The position numbers and the translations under genes are program-made. Below the pieces are notes generated by a model. That model made no database searches, was not told the DNA's origin, and was given only the letters and a program-made list of their open reading frames with translations. From contig CAYPNP010000050.1 of the NCBI GenBank assembly GCA_964412195.1, forward strand, positions 1-12,982: a stretch of 12,982 bases of DNA, given 5' to 3'. Origin of the DNA: CAYPNP01 sp964412195. Its GTDB lineage: Bacteria > Acidobacteriota > JAAYUB01. Shown here piece by piece: positions 1-5,886 of the stretch (position 1 is the stretch's first letter; each line of letters starts with the position of its first letter).

Positions 1-2
1 AC

Positions 3-887
3 ATGAGCCAGAAAATCTACGACCTGATCACCGACCGGATCATCGCCCTGCTGGAACAGGGCGTCATTCCCTGGCGCAAGCCCTGGGACGCGGCCAGCGG
101 AGCCCCTCGGAATCTGGTTTCCGGCAAGGCCTACCGGGGCATCAACGCCATGCTGCTGGCCAGCCTCGGCTTTGCCTCGCCGTGGTTTGCCACCTTCCAC
201 CAGGTCAAGGCCCTCGGCGGAGCCGTCAAGAAGGGAGCCCACGGCTTCCCGGTGGTCTTCTGGAAGTTCCTGGAGACCGGCGCCGGGCCGGACGGGGAAG
301 ACCAGCAAATCAGCCGTCGCGACCGCGTGCCGCTGCTCCGCTACTACACCGTTTTCAACCTGGAGCAGACCGAGGGGCTCCCGGCCGGGAAGATCCCCGC
401 CCTGGAGATCCACCGCTTCGACCCCATCGAGGCCTGTGAACAAATCGTGGCGGAGATGCCGAAGCGCCCCGAGATCCGCCACACCACGGAGGCCCGGGCC
501 TACTACCGGCCGGCCACCGACACCGTGACCATGCCCCTCCGGGAATCCTTCCACTCGGCAGTCGAGTATTTTTCCACCCTGGCCCATGAGCTGGTGCACA
601 GCACCGGCGCCCCGGGCCGCCTGGCCCGGAAATCCCTGGAGGACTGGGCGCCCTTCGGCACGGCCGACTACAGCCGGGAGGAACTGGTGGCCGAGATGGG
701 CGCCGGGTTCCTCTGCGCCCACGCCGGCATCGATGGCGCCACCCTGGAGAACTCCGCCGCCTACATCCGGAGCTGGCTCCGGGTCCTCAAAGACGACCGC
801 CGCGCGGTGATCGTGGCCGCTGGCCAGGCCCAAAAGGCGGCCGACTTCATCTTGGGTGGATCCACTGAGGACGAGCCTGCAAATTGA
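3..887 (+). CDS. ardC: ArdC-type antirestriction protein (ssDNA-binding domain plus zincin-like metallopeptidase)
   Basis: The 294-aa product has the two-part layout of plasmid ArdC proteins. Residues about 1-125 form the N-terminal ssDNA-binding domain (opening with MSQKIYDLITDRIIALLEQG, then PWRKPW and the conserved YRGIN). A C-terminal zincin-like peptidase domain follows, with the zinc motif HELVH at 195-199 and a likely third ligand in EELVAEMG (Glu231). Family members protect incoming single-stranded plasmid DNA from host restriction during conjugation. The ATG at 3 matches the usual family N-terminus, so the gene looks complete, although its ribosome binding site lies outside the window. 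With radC and ssb downstream it suggests a leading region of a conjugative element. The family call is firm; the antirestriction role is inferred from relatives. Confidence 0.93.
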   Translation: MSQKIYDLITDRIIALLEQGVIPWRKPWDAASGAPRNLVSGKAYRGINAMLLASLGFASPWFATFHQVKALGGAVKKGAHGFPVVFWKFLETGAGPDGEDQQISRRDRVPLLRYYTVFNLEQTEGLPAGKIPALEIHRFDPIEACEQIVAEMPKRPEIRHTTEARAYYRPATDTVTMPLRESFHSAVEYFSTLAHELVHSTGAPGRLARKSLEDWAPFGTADYSREELVAEMGAGFLCAHAGIDGATLENSAAYIRSWLRVLKDDRRAVIVAAGQAQKAADFILGGSTEDEPAN

Positions 888-894
888 TCCCACT

Positions 895-920
895 GGCCCG
901 GCTCCCCCTGGGCCGATTTT
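895..920 (+). terminator. Possible weak terminator after ardC
   Basis: A 5-bp stem GGCCC (895-899) / GGGCC (910-914) with a 10-nt loop is followed by GATTTT, starting 8 nt after the ardC stop. The stem is short and the T run is only four bases, so termination is uncertain. Confidence 0.25.
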
Positions 921-1000
921 CTCGCCATCGATCCCCAATTTCAGCCTACCCCCAAGCCCCTGCCAGAGACGGGGGCTCTCCTTTTCATCCCGACCAGCCG

Positions 1001-1037
1001 GCCTCCGGCGGCCGGGGCGCCGCCCCTGGACCCCGCC
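1001..1037. repeat. REP-like palindromic element, copy 1 (degenerate)
   Basis: The element reads CCTCCGGCGGCC, then a GGGGCG-C-CGCCCC hairpin (1014-1026), then the tail CCCCTGGACCCCGC (1023-1036). The same 14-nt tail follows a hairpin at 4206-4231. From memory, elements of the form GGCGGCC-hairpin-CTGGACCCC are scattered between genes in Desulfovibrio-like genomes; this was not checked. Confidence 0.5.
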
Positions 1038-1101
1038 GAGGGAATGCGATCCCCTCGGGCTCCCCTTTCTCTTTGTTGCAAGTTCGGAGACTCAATCAAC
1101 C

Positions 1102-1125
1102 GAAACGGCGAAACGGTGAAACGGC
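1102..1125. repeat. Short tandem repeat, three 8-bp units GAAACGGY
   Basis: Units GAAACGGC, GAAACGGT and GAAACGGC stand head to tail at 1102-1125 and fade into GAAAAAGA. This A-rich stretch contrasts with the C-rich surroundings. It resembles the AACGGCGAAACGGTG microsatellites seen between genes in many environmental genomes. Three units are too few to claim iterons. Confidence 0.6.
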
Positions 1126-1728
1126 GAAAAAGACTCCAGCCGGACACGCGGTCAGGTGATCTCACCGCCTTCCCCCGTTGTTCCGGCGGAATCGGCGGCC
1201 CGGCTTCGGTACCACGGCCGGGCTGCCCATTCCTGGGAACGCGCGAGGATGAAAGACTCCCCGGCCCGCCGCTGCGGCATAAACGGCTACCGCCCCTGTC
1301 CCGCTCGAAGCGGTACGGGGTCCCCGCCATTTAATCCTCGCGTCCGGCCGGGGAGACTTTCGCTTTTCTTCCCACCCACCCGGCGGTGAGGGCTTGGCTC
1401 CGCCTCCGGCCCGTCCCGCCGCAACCTCACGCCAGGCGTCGCGGACGCTTCCCGCCCGTCATTCGCTCGCCCCTTGCGGTCCGGCCTTCCGGCTCCGCCA
1501 GCGGTCGCCCGTCCTCCGGCGGCCGGCCGCGTCGCTCCCGCCAATGCCGGCGGACGCCTTCCGCTTGGCAGTCACGCCGCCGATGGCCGTCTGCGCCGGG
1601 TCCGGCCGGGCCGTCCCGGTGTCGGCGGACCGGCAAGCCGCGCGCCAGTCTCGTGCCTCGCCCGTCACGTCCGCTCCCGCCGGCTTGCGGCGTGGTCCGC
1701 TTCGCCCCCGGTCCGGCGTCTGGGGGTC

Positions 1729-1779
1729 ATTTTCCCGCCTGGCCCTTCAGCTTTCGGTGAAAGGGCCAGGCGGAAAAAT
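1729..1779 (+). promoter_or_regulatory. Long hairpin just upstream of radC
   Basis: A 13-bp perfect stem joins 1735-1747 and 1761-1773 (CCGCCTGGCCCTT / AAGGGCCAGGCGG) across a 13-nt loop. After one mismatch it extends by 5 bp (1729-1733 with 1775-1779). An alternative hairpin CTTTC-GGT-GAAAG (1751-1763) competes with its inner part. It ends 17 nt before the radC ribosome binding site. On the plus strand it is followed by A residues rather than T, so it is not an ordinary terminator. It could be a 5' UTR control element, or a structure that forms in single-stranded DNA during transfer. Confidence 0.5.
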
Positions 1780-1809
1780 TTGCTTGGCGGGTTCCCAAGG
1801 AGGCACGAC

Positions 1810-2301
1810 ATGAACAAGATGACCGATTACGCGGAAATGGCGAAGCGCTGCATCGCCCACCTGGTCCGGGAGAGCCAGCTATCCAGCCAGCCGGTGACCA
1901 ACCCGGAGGAGGCGGCCCAGTTCGTGGCCCTGGCCGTGGTGGCCGCCGGCGATCCGGGCCGGGAGTGCGTCGGGGTCCTTTGCCTGAACGCGGCCGGACG
2001 GGTGACGGACGTCCGGATCCTGGGTATCGGCACGGTGAACCAGGCGCCAGTCTACCCCCGCGAGGTGGCCAAGGCGGCGTTGTTGTCGGCCGCAACGGCC
2101 GTGATCCTTTTCCACAATCACCCTGGCGGTCAGTGCCGCCCCTCGGCCGAGGACATGGCCCTGACCCGGAGCCTGGGCGAGGCGCTGCGGCCGCTGGACA
2201 TCGAACTCCACGACCACCTGATCCTGGCCGGAAACCAGGTCTACTCCACCACCTTCGGCCGGACCGTCTCGTTCGCTCCGGAGGCCCGAACCCTTTTCTA
2301 A
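1810..2301 (+). CDS. radC: RadC/YeeS-like JAB (JAMM) domain protein, short mobile-element form
   Basis: The 163-aa product is the C-terminal JAMM domain of RadC (UPF0758) without the helix-hairpin-helix N-terminus of the chromosomal protein. Metal-binding residues are visible: Glu52, the HNHPGG motif (His102, His104), Ser112 and Asp115. The ATG at 1810 has a strong AAGGAGG at 1797-1803, 6 nt upstream. The frame is open further upstream to 1474, but that extension is Arg/Pro-rich and lacks family similarity, so I rejected it. Short RadC proteins are common on plasmids, ICEs and prophage-like islands, next to ardC and ssb as here. Their biochemical role is unsettled; despite the name, a DNA repair role is not established. 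A strong hairpin lies directly upstream. Confidence 0.9.
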   Translation: MNKMTDYAEMAKRCIAHLVRESQLSSQPVTNPEEAAQFVALAVVAAGDPGRECVGVLCLNAAGRVTDVRILGIGTVNQAPVYPREVAKAALLSAATAVILFHNHPGGQCRPSAEDMALTRSLGEALRPLDIELHDHLILAGNQVYSTTFGRTVSFAPEARTLF

Positions 2302-2355
2302 ACCCGATCCATCAGGGGGCCGCGCATCCATACCACGCGGGAAGGAGATTTCATC

Positions 2356-2739
2356 ATGGTGAACAAGGTTCAACTCATCGGCCGGCTGGGCAAGGACCCG
2401 GAGGTCCGCGCCACCCAGGAGAACGTGGCGTTCGCCCGCTTCTCCCTGGCCACCGACGCCCACTGGACCGACCGGAACGGCGAGAAGCAGAGCCGCGCGG
2501 AGTGGCACAACGTCCTGGCCTGGGGGCGCCTGGCGGAGATCTGCGGCGAGTACCTGCGCAAGGGCCGCCTCGTGTTCGTGGAGGGCCGCTTGCAGACCCG
2601 CTCCTGGGAGGACGAGGCCGGCCAGCGCCACAGCCGGACGGAGGTGGTGATCCACGACCTCAAGATCCTGGAACCCAAGCAGCCGGTGGAGGCGCCCCAA
2701 CCCCCGGCGGAGAACGCCGCCACCGAGATCCCGTTTTAA
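2356..2739 (+). CDS. ssb: Single-stranded DNA-binding protein
   Basis: The 127-aa protein starts MVNKVQLIGRLGKDPEVR, the standard SSB opening. It continues through the OB-fold motifs (EWHNVLAWGRLAE, then YLRKGRLVFVEGRL) to about residue 110. It ends in a short Pro/Ala-rich tail with the terminal sequence EIPF, a reduced version of the acidic DDDIPF tip that recruits partner proteins. At 127 aa it is shorter than chromosomal SSB (about 170-180 aa), which is usual for plasmid copies. AAGGAG at 2342-2347 sits 8 nt before the ATG. It lies 54 nt after radC and is probably co-transcribed with it, and it ends just before a strong terminator. Its likely job is coating the transferred strand in the recipient. 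Confidence 0.97.
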   Translation: MVNKVQLIGRLGKDPEVRATQENVAFARFSLATDAHWTDRNGEKQSRAEWHNVLAWGRLAEICGEYLRKGRLVFVEGRLQTRSWEDEAGQRHSRTEVVIHDLKILEPKQPVEAPQPPAENAATEIPF

Positions 2740-2755
2740 ACCGGCTCATTTGGAA

Positions 2756-2787
2756 CCGAAAAGCCCGGAGCGATCCGGGCTTTTCGG
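2756..2787. terminator. Strong hairpin terminator after ssb, probably bidirectional
   Basis: A perfect 14-bp stem (2756-2769 with 2774-2787) has a GCGA loop. Its GC core GCCCGGA/TCCGGGC is flanked by AAAA on the left and TTTT on the right, so it can end transcription of ssb (plus) and of the PIN-like gene coming from the other side (minus). A second CTTTTCGG follows at once. Confidence 0.85.
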
Positions 2788-2877
2788 CTTTTCGGGGATG
2801 ACAGTCTAAACTTTCTTCTATCAGGATCGATTTCTGTTTGATTTGGAAGCGGTTGTTCCGGCATCAACAAAACTGAA

Positions 2878-4020
2878 TCAAATTTTCCTTTTTAAATTGT
2901 CGATGGCTTCAGACATAGGCCGTAATTCCTCAATCAACCTATGCTGCTCTTCCTCTGACATCTTCAACAGACGATTTCCACTGCCGGGTTTCCAAGGCTT
3001 CATGTGCTTCTTCCACACCATAGAAGTGAATGAAGATTGCCGCTCTAATGGATAGCTGCCATAATCATAAGAGCGCTCTTTTTTCTCCTCGTCTGAGAGG
3101 TTATCCCATTCGTCTGCTATCACTTTCAAATCAGTCTTTAAATCGTTCGATGAGATTACATCTTGCCGATTCTCAATGAAGATTCTTGAAAAGCTTATAA
3201 GAAAAGTGTCACCCGAAGAGAATACCTGACAGAATGGCAGGTAGAACAGGTATTCAAGATCGATCCGATTGGTCGGTCTTGTTGAAATAAGGTCAGAGGC
3301 CAATCCAACATAAAAGGACAAAATCACCTTCAGATAGTAGTGGGCATAAGGCGCAAATTCTTGTAATGTCGATGGTTTTAAATATCGCCAACGAGAATCG
3401 ACCTTTCTCTGAAGTGTCTTAGGCATATCTATCAAATTGAATAGCAAGTCGAGGAAAAAAGATTGATATCCCTCTGCAAGAGTCTCTTCAATATAGCTCT
3501 TGACTTCAGAAAAGGAGTGCAGTTTTGGCAAATTTCGGTTTACTTTTTTGAAAGATTTCTTAAAATCTTCAAGATCCAGGCTTTTTGACATCATTCGCCA
3601 GTGTTTAGATCGCACCTCTTCATTCTCACTAAAAAGCCCCCGTTGCCATTGTCTGAGAACCTCTCTCTCTGGTTCCTCATCAATGAAAAGACCTTTCTTC
3701 CCTCTGGAATCAACGATTGGATTTGCACCCGAAATAATTATACGGCCATCCATCTCGACGTCTGCACCTAATAAGTTTCCAACTATGAGCCTTTCACTAT
3801 TTGTATTAATCATTGAATCAAAAGGGGATACTTTTCTTGCAAGCTTTGCCACCTCCGAGTTGGATCTCTCCTGATCGTTTTCGAATTTGCTTAAATCACC
3901 TAATATCTCGTAAATTATTACAGGAGATATATTTACGTAGTAGTGTTTGGTCAAGAACCCGATTTCTCTTTGCGATAGGCTTTGAAGGGCAGATTTATCT
4001 AATAGAATTATTGGCCCCAT
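2878..4020 (-). CDS. PIN-like domain protein, putative ribonuclease/toxin with large insertion
   Basis: The 380-aa product starts IILLDKSALQSLS and shows PIN-type acidic residues: Asp8, Glu38 (PVIIYEIL), and far downstream Asp254 (RIDLEYLFYLP) and Asp271 (VFSSGDTFL). The second half of the PIN core is thus separated from the first by roughly 190 residues, and a charged tail of about 100 residues follows. Small VapC toxins have about 130 aa, so this is a long variant. I chose the ATG at 4020 because GGAGG lies 6 nt upstream; the open frame continues to 4386, but that part crosses hairpins and reads as non-coding. The gene is clearly AT-rich next to ssb and the transfer genes, a sign of separate acquisition. 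No antitoxin gene overlaps it. Nuclease activity is inferred from the motif spacing and is not certain. Confidence 0.72.
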   Translation of the reverse strand: MGPIILLDKSALQSLSQREIGFLTKHYYVNISPVIIYEILGDLSKFENDQERSNSEVAKLARKVSPFDSMINTNSERLIVGNLLGADVEMDGRIIISGANPIVDSRGKKGLFIDEEPEREVLRQWQRGLFSENEEVRSKHWRMMSKSLDLEDFKKSFKKVNRNLPKLHSFSEVKSYIEETLAEGYQSFFLDLLFNLIDMPKTLQRKVDSRWRYLKPSTLQEFAPYAHYYLKVILSFYVGLASDLISTRPTNRIDLEYLFYLPFCQVFSSGDTFLISFSRIFIENRQDVISSNDLKTDLKVIADEWDNLSDEEKKERSYDYGSYPLERQSSFTSMVWKKHMKPWKPGSGNRLLKMSEEEQHRLIEELRPMSEAIDNLKRKI

Positions 4021-4143
4021 TTTTATCCTCCATACTATTGCCTCTCGAGTGTACAAGATAATCGTAACATTTTCCTCCCGACTCAGCGATGCTGACAGTG
4101 AGGGGAGTAGAAAAAGGTAGAATTTCACTCGAATGCAGGATAC

Positions 4144-4182
4144 GCATTTGTCCGGACAAGCGCTGCTTGTCCGCCCAAATGC
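4144..4182. promoter_or_regulatory. Hairpin built from TTGTCCG/CGGACAA half-sites, candidate operator
   Basis: GCATTTG (4144-4150) pairs with CAAATGC (4176-4182), and CGGACAAGC (4153-4161) pairs with GCTTGTCCG (4165-4173) around a GCT loop. Embedded is the 12-bp palindrome TTGTCCGGACAA (4148-4159). Three heptamer half-sites lie here, and two more at 4276-4293. The position, between divergent genes with one encoding a winged-helix protein, favours a regulatory site. Confidence 0.55.
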
Positions 4183-4185
4183 CGA

Positions 4186-4231
4186 CCGCCGGTGGCGGCC
4201 GCCTGCCAGGGGGATACCCCCTGGACCCCGC
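4186..4231. repeat. REP-like palindromic element, copy 2
   Basis: CCGCC-GGT-GGCGG (4186-4198) is followed by a perfect hairpin CCAGGGGG-ATA-CCCCCTGG (4206-4224) and the tail CCCCTGGACCCCGC (4218-4231). The tail is identical over 14 nt to that of copy 1 near 1023. Confidence 0.55.
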
Positions 4232-4273
4232 TTTAGCACATCGGTCTTGGCGAGGATTTGAAAATCGCTGAAC

Positions 4274-4295
4274 CACGGACAATACGTTGTCCGTG
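4274..4295 (+). promoter_or_regulatory. Candidate operator: palindrome CACGGACAA-TACG-TTGTCCGTG
   Basis: A perfect 9-bp inverted repeat with a 4-nt centre lies 30 nt before the winged-helix start codon. It contains the heptamers CGGACAA and TTGTCCG also found at 4148-4173. A -10-like TAGAAT follows at 4304-4309, so a protein bound here would block initiation. No good -35 box was found at the right spacing. Confidence 0.6.
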
Positions 4296-4325
4296 CCATG
4301 CGATAGAATGTAGACTGGAGGCGAG

Positions 4326-5012
4326 ATGAAATCGCGGTCAACACCCAATACGGAGCCATACGGATGGAACGATACAGTCGTCGCATTCCGTCTGTCGACT
4401 GAAATCCTGGAGATGCTGCATCAGGCAGGGCGGGAATTGAAGGTCAGAGTGTTCATCGCCGAGAGCCTCACAGATTTGATCGCCATTCCGGCGTTCATGG
4501 TGGTGATCGATCCAGGGGACCTTTCGCTTGAGGAGAGGGAGGAATTCGAAACATGGATCGAATTCACTATCGGAAATATCTCGCCGCGAGAATTTGGCGT
4601 GCTGTTTACGAGAGTTCCTTCCGTCCAGATGCCGAAGACATTTTCCAAATTCGTCCTGAGAACCCCAGACTTTCTTGATGCTGATTTCTTCAAGCTTAAG
4701 CTGCTGAATAAGCGGATGTCCAGCCGCGGGCACCAGCGAAATATCGCGGGCCTGGAGCGTCGCAATTTTCGCCTATTGCGCATCCTCAAAGTGTTGCGCG
4801 TAGAGGGCGTGCTCTATCCGGAGGATTTGGTCAACGAGTTCGGCATGTCGCGCAAGACGCTACAGCGGGACATCGCCGTCCTGCAGGCGATGTTCGAGCC
4901 CGTCGAGTGGGATCCGGTTCGGTGCGGGTACGTTCTCGCCGAGACCGAGGGACTCCGGTTCACCGACCTGAAGGATGCGTTTCCGGCTTCTAAGAAAAAT
5001 CCGGGGGTCTAA
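4326..5012 (+). CDS. Winged-helix (DeoR/HTH_11-like) transcriptional regulator with unknown N-terminal domain
   Basis: In this 228-aa protein, residues about 146-204 form a helix-turn-helix with wing: RLLRILKVLRVEG, then LYPEDLVNEFGMSRKTLQRD as recognition part, then a GYVLAE wing strand. This is the pattern of DeoR-type and WYL-associated HTH_11 domains, but no WYL domain follows. The N-terminal 130 residues alternate hydrophobic strands and helices (RVFIAES, FMVVIDPGD, FGVLFTRV), possibly a receiver-like alpha/beta fold, without a recognised family. GGAGG at 4317-4321 lies 4 nt before the ATG. It is the first gene of a plus-strand set with the two nucleases and faces an array of palindromic heptamers, so autoregulation is likely. 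Putative phosphoacceptor residues could not be assigned. Confidence 0.75.
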   Translation: MKSRSTPNTEPYGWNDTVVAFRLSTEILEMLHQAGRELKVRVFIAESLTDLIAIPAFMVVIDPGDLSLEEREEFETWIEFTIGNISPREFGVLFTRVPSVQMPKTFSKFVLRTPDFLDADFFKLKLLNKRMSSRGHQRNIAGLERRNFRLLRILKVLRVEGVLYPEDLVNEFGMSRKTLQRDIAVLQAMFEPVEWDPVRCGYVLAETEGLRFTDLKDAFPASKKNPGV

Positions 5013-5037
5013 ACGATGATCCACAATAGGAGGCAAG

Positions 5038-5886
5038 ATGAGCAAGCGGTTTGAAGATGGCAAAAGGGACTTTCAGAGCTGTGTGCAAAACGATCCCCCG
5101 GAGTCTCTGTACAAACGAAAGGAGCTGAATTTCCGAGGCAACCAGGGCCGGCACATGGATGAGATTGCGGGCATTCTGGCCGACCATTTTGACACACTTC
5201 GAAACATGCCCGCCAGGCCGCGGCCGGAGGATAAGAGTTACAACCAGGGACACACCGGAAAATCAGACTCGAAAAATCAGAAACAGTTTTCTGAAAAGCA
5301 AGTGGCCCGCGCCCTGTACAATCACAGCAAGCGGCAGAACGGTACACTCTTGGATCTTGATGGCTGTTTGGGTGACATCATCGATTACGAAGTGCCCCTC
5401 AAGAGCCAAAAGGCGAAGAGCGACCCGTTGGGAAAGATCGACCTACTCAGTCTCGATCCACGTGGCCAGACGGTTCGATTGGTGGAGTTGAAGATTCGCC
5501 ATAAAGAGCTCAGCGGTGATGAAACCCTGCTGCGAGCGGTCACAGAGATCTTCACTTATTTTAAGCTGCTGGGGAAAGAGCGGTTTTATTCAGATTACAA
5601 CCTTTCCCCATGCCCTCTTCAGCTTGTCGTGCTGAGTGAAGCACAGTCGTTGTCGGTAAAACAGATAGAAAAGTTGAAGGATTTTCCGAAACTGCTCCGG
5701 CTGATCCAGATGATGGCCGGTAATGTGGGGACACCGATCATCCTGGCGAGCTTCGAGTTGAAGCAAACCGAAATCCCCCGCCCGGATGACACGATCGAAC
5801 CCGAGGAGCCGAACATGCCCCATTTCAAACCGTGCCTCCTGCCCATCACGATCCGCAAGATCACGACAGTCGGCGCAAACGGATGA
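5038..5886 (+). CDS. Putative PD-(D/E)XK-type nuclease
   Basis: The 282-aa protein carries a nuclease-like core at about 100-200: GKIDLLSLD with Asp135, then after a 14-residue gap the VELKIR strand (Glu150, Lys152), then a helix ETLLRAVTEIFTYFK with Glu162 and Glu170. D-x14-ExK followed by an acidic helix is the layout of RecB-like and restriction-endonuclease-like PD-(D/E)XK enzymes. The N-terminal 90 residues are charged and poorly structured, and the C-terminal 50 residues form a Pro/Glu-rich tail. AGGAGG (5028-5033) precedes the ATG by 4 nt. The gene begins 25 nt after the regulator, and its TGA overlaps the ATG of the next gene, so regulator, nuclease and the metallo-hydrolase are probably one transcript. 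Substrate (DNA or RNA) is unknown. The fold call rests on motif reading only. Confidence 0.65.
   Translation: MSKRFEDGKRDFQSCVQNDPPESLYKRKELNFRGNQGRHMDEIAGILADHFDTLRNMPARPRPEDKSYNQGHTGKSDSKNQKQFSEKQVARALYNHSKRQNGTLLDLDGCLGDIIDYEVPLKSQKAKSDPLGKIDLLSLDPRGQTVRLVELKIRHKELSGDETLLRAVTEIFTYFKLLGKERFYSDYNLSPCPLQLVVLSEAQSLSVKQIEKLKDFPKLLRLIQMMAGNVGTPIILASFELKQTEIPRPDDTIEPEEPNMPHFKPCLLPITIRKITTVGANG

Larger units (their letters stand above)
888..1809. other. Long GC-rich region without a convincing gene, between ardC and radC
   Basis: About 920 bp hold no ORF with recognisable protein features. The open frames here give Arg/Pro/Ser-rich translations typical of non-coding GC-rich DNA. The plus strand is strongly C-rich over pyrimidine stretches, especially about 1320-1730. 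Structures seen: AGCCCC/GGGGCT hairpin near 955-983, a REP-like palindrome at 1001-1037, an 8-bp tandem repeat at 1102-1125, an imperfect hairpin at 1294-1320 (CCGCT-CGA-AGCGG core with flanking pairing), and a long hairpin at 1729-1779 just before radC. Its place in a presumed leading region makes it one candidate location for an origin of transfer or for single-strand promoters, but no nic site could be recognised. Confidence 0.5.

Noticed and set aside
1102..1125. GAAACGGY repeats as replication iterons
   Set aside because: Only three 8-bp units, no adjacent rep gene or DnaA boxes, and the motif is a common microsatellite.
856..1800. Several open frames on both strands in the ardC-radC gap
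   Set aside because: Low-complexity Arg/Pro/Ser translations without ribosome binding sites or known domains.
1474..1809. Upstream extension of radC by 112 residues
   Set aside because: Pro/Arg-rich, no helix-hairpin-helix domain, and the ATG at 1810 has a strong Shine-Dalgarno.
1879..2700. 273-aa minus-strand frame across radC and ssb
   Set aside because: Shadow of two clear genes on the other strand.
4144..4231. Tandem hairpins as an integron attC site or retron RNA
   Set aside because: No attC core boxes, integrase or reverse transcriptase; half-site symmetry fits an operator better.
4021..4386. N-terminal extension of the PIN-like frame to 4386
   Set aside because: It crosses palindromes and reads Arg/Gly/Ser-rich; GGAGG with an ATG at 4020 gives a natural start.
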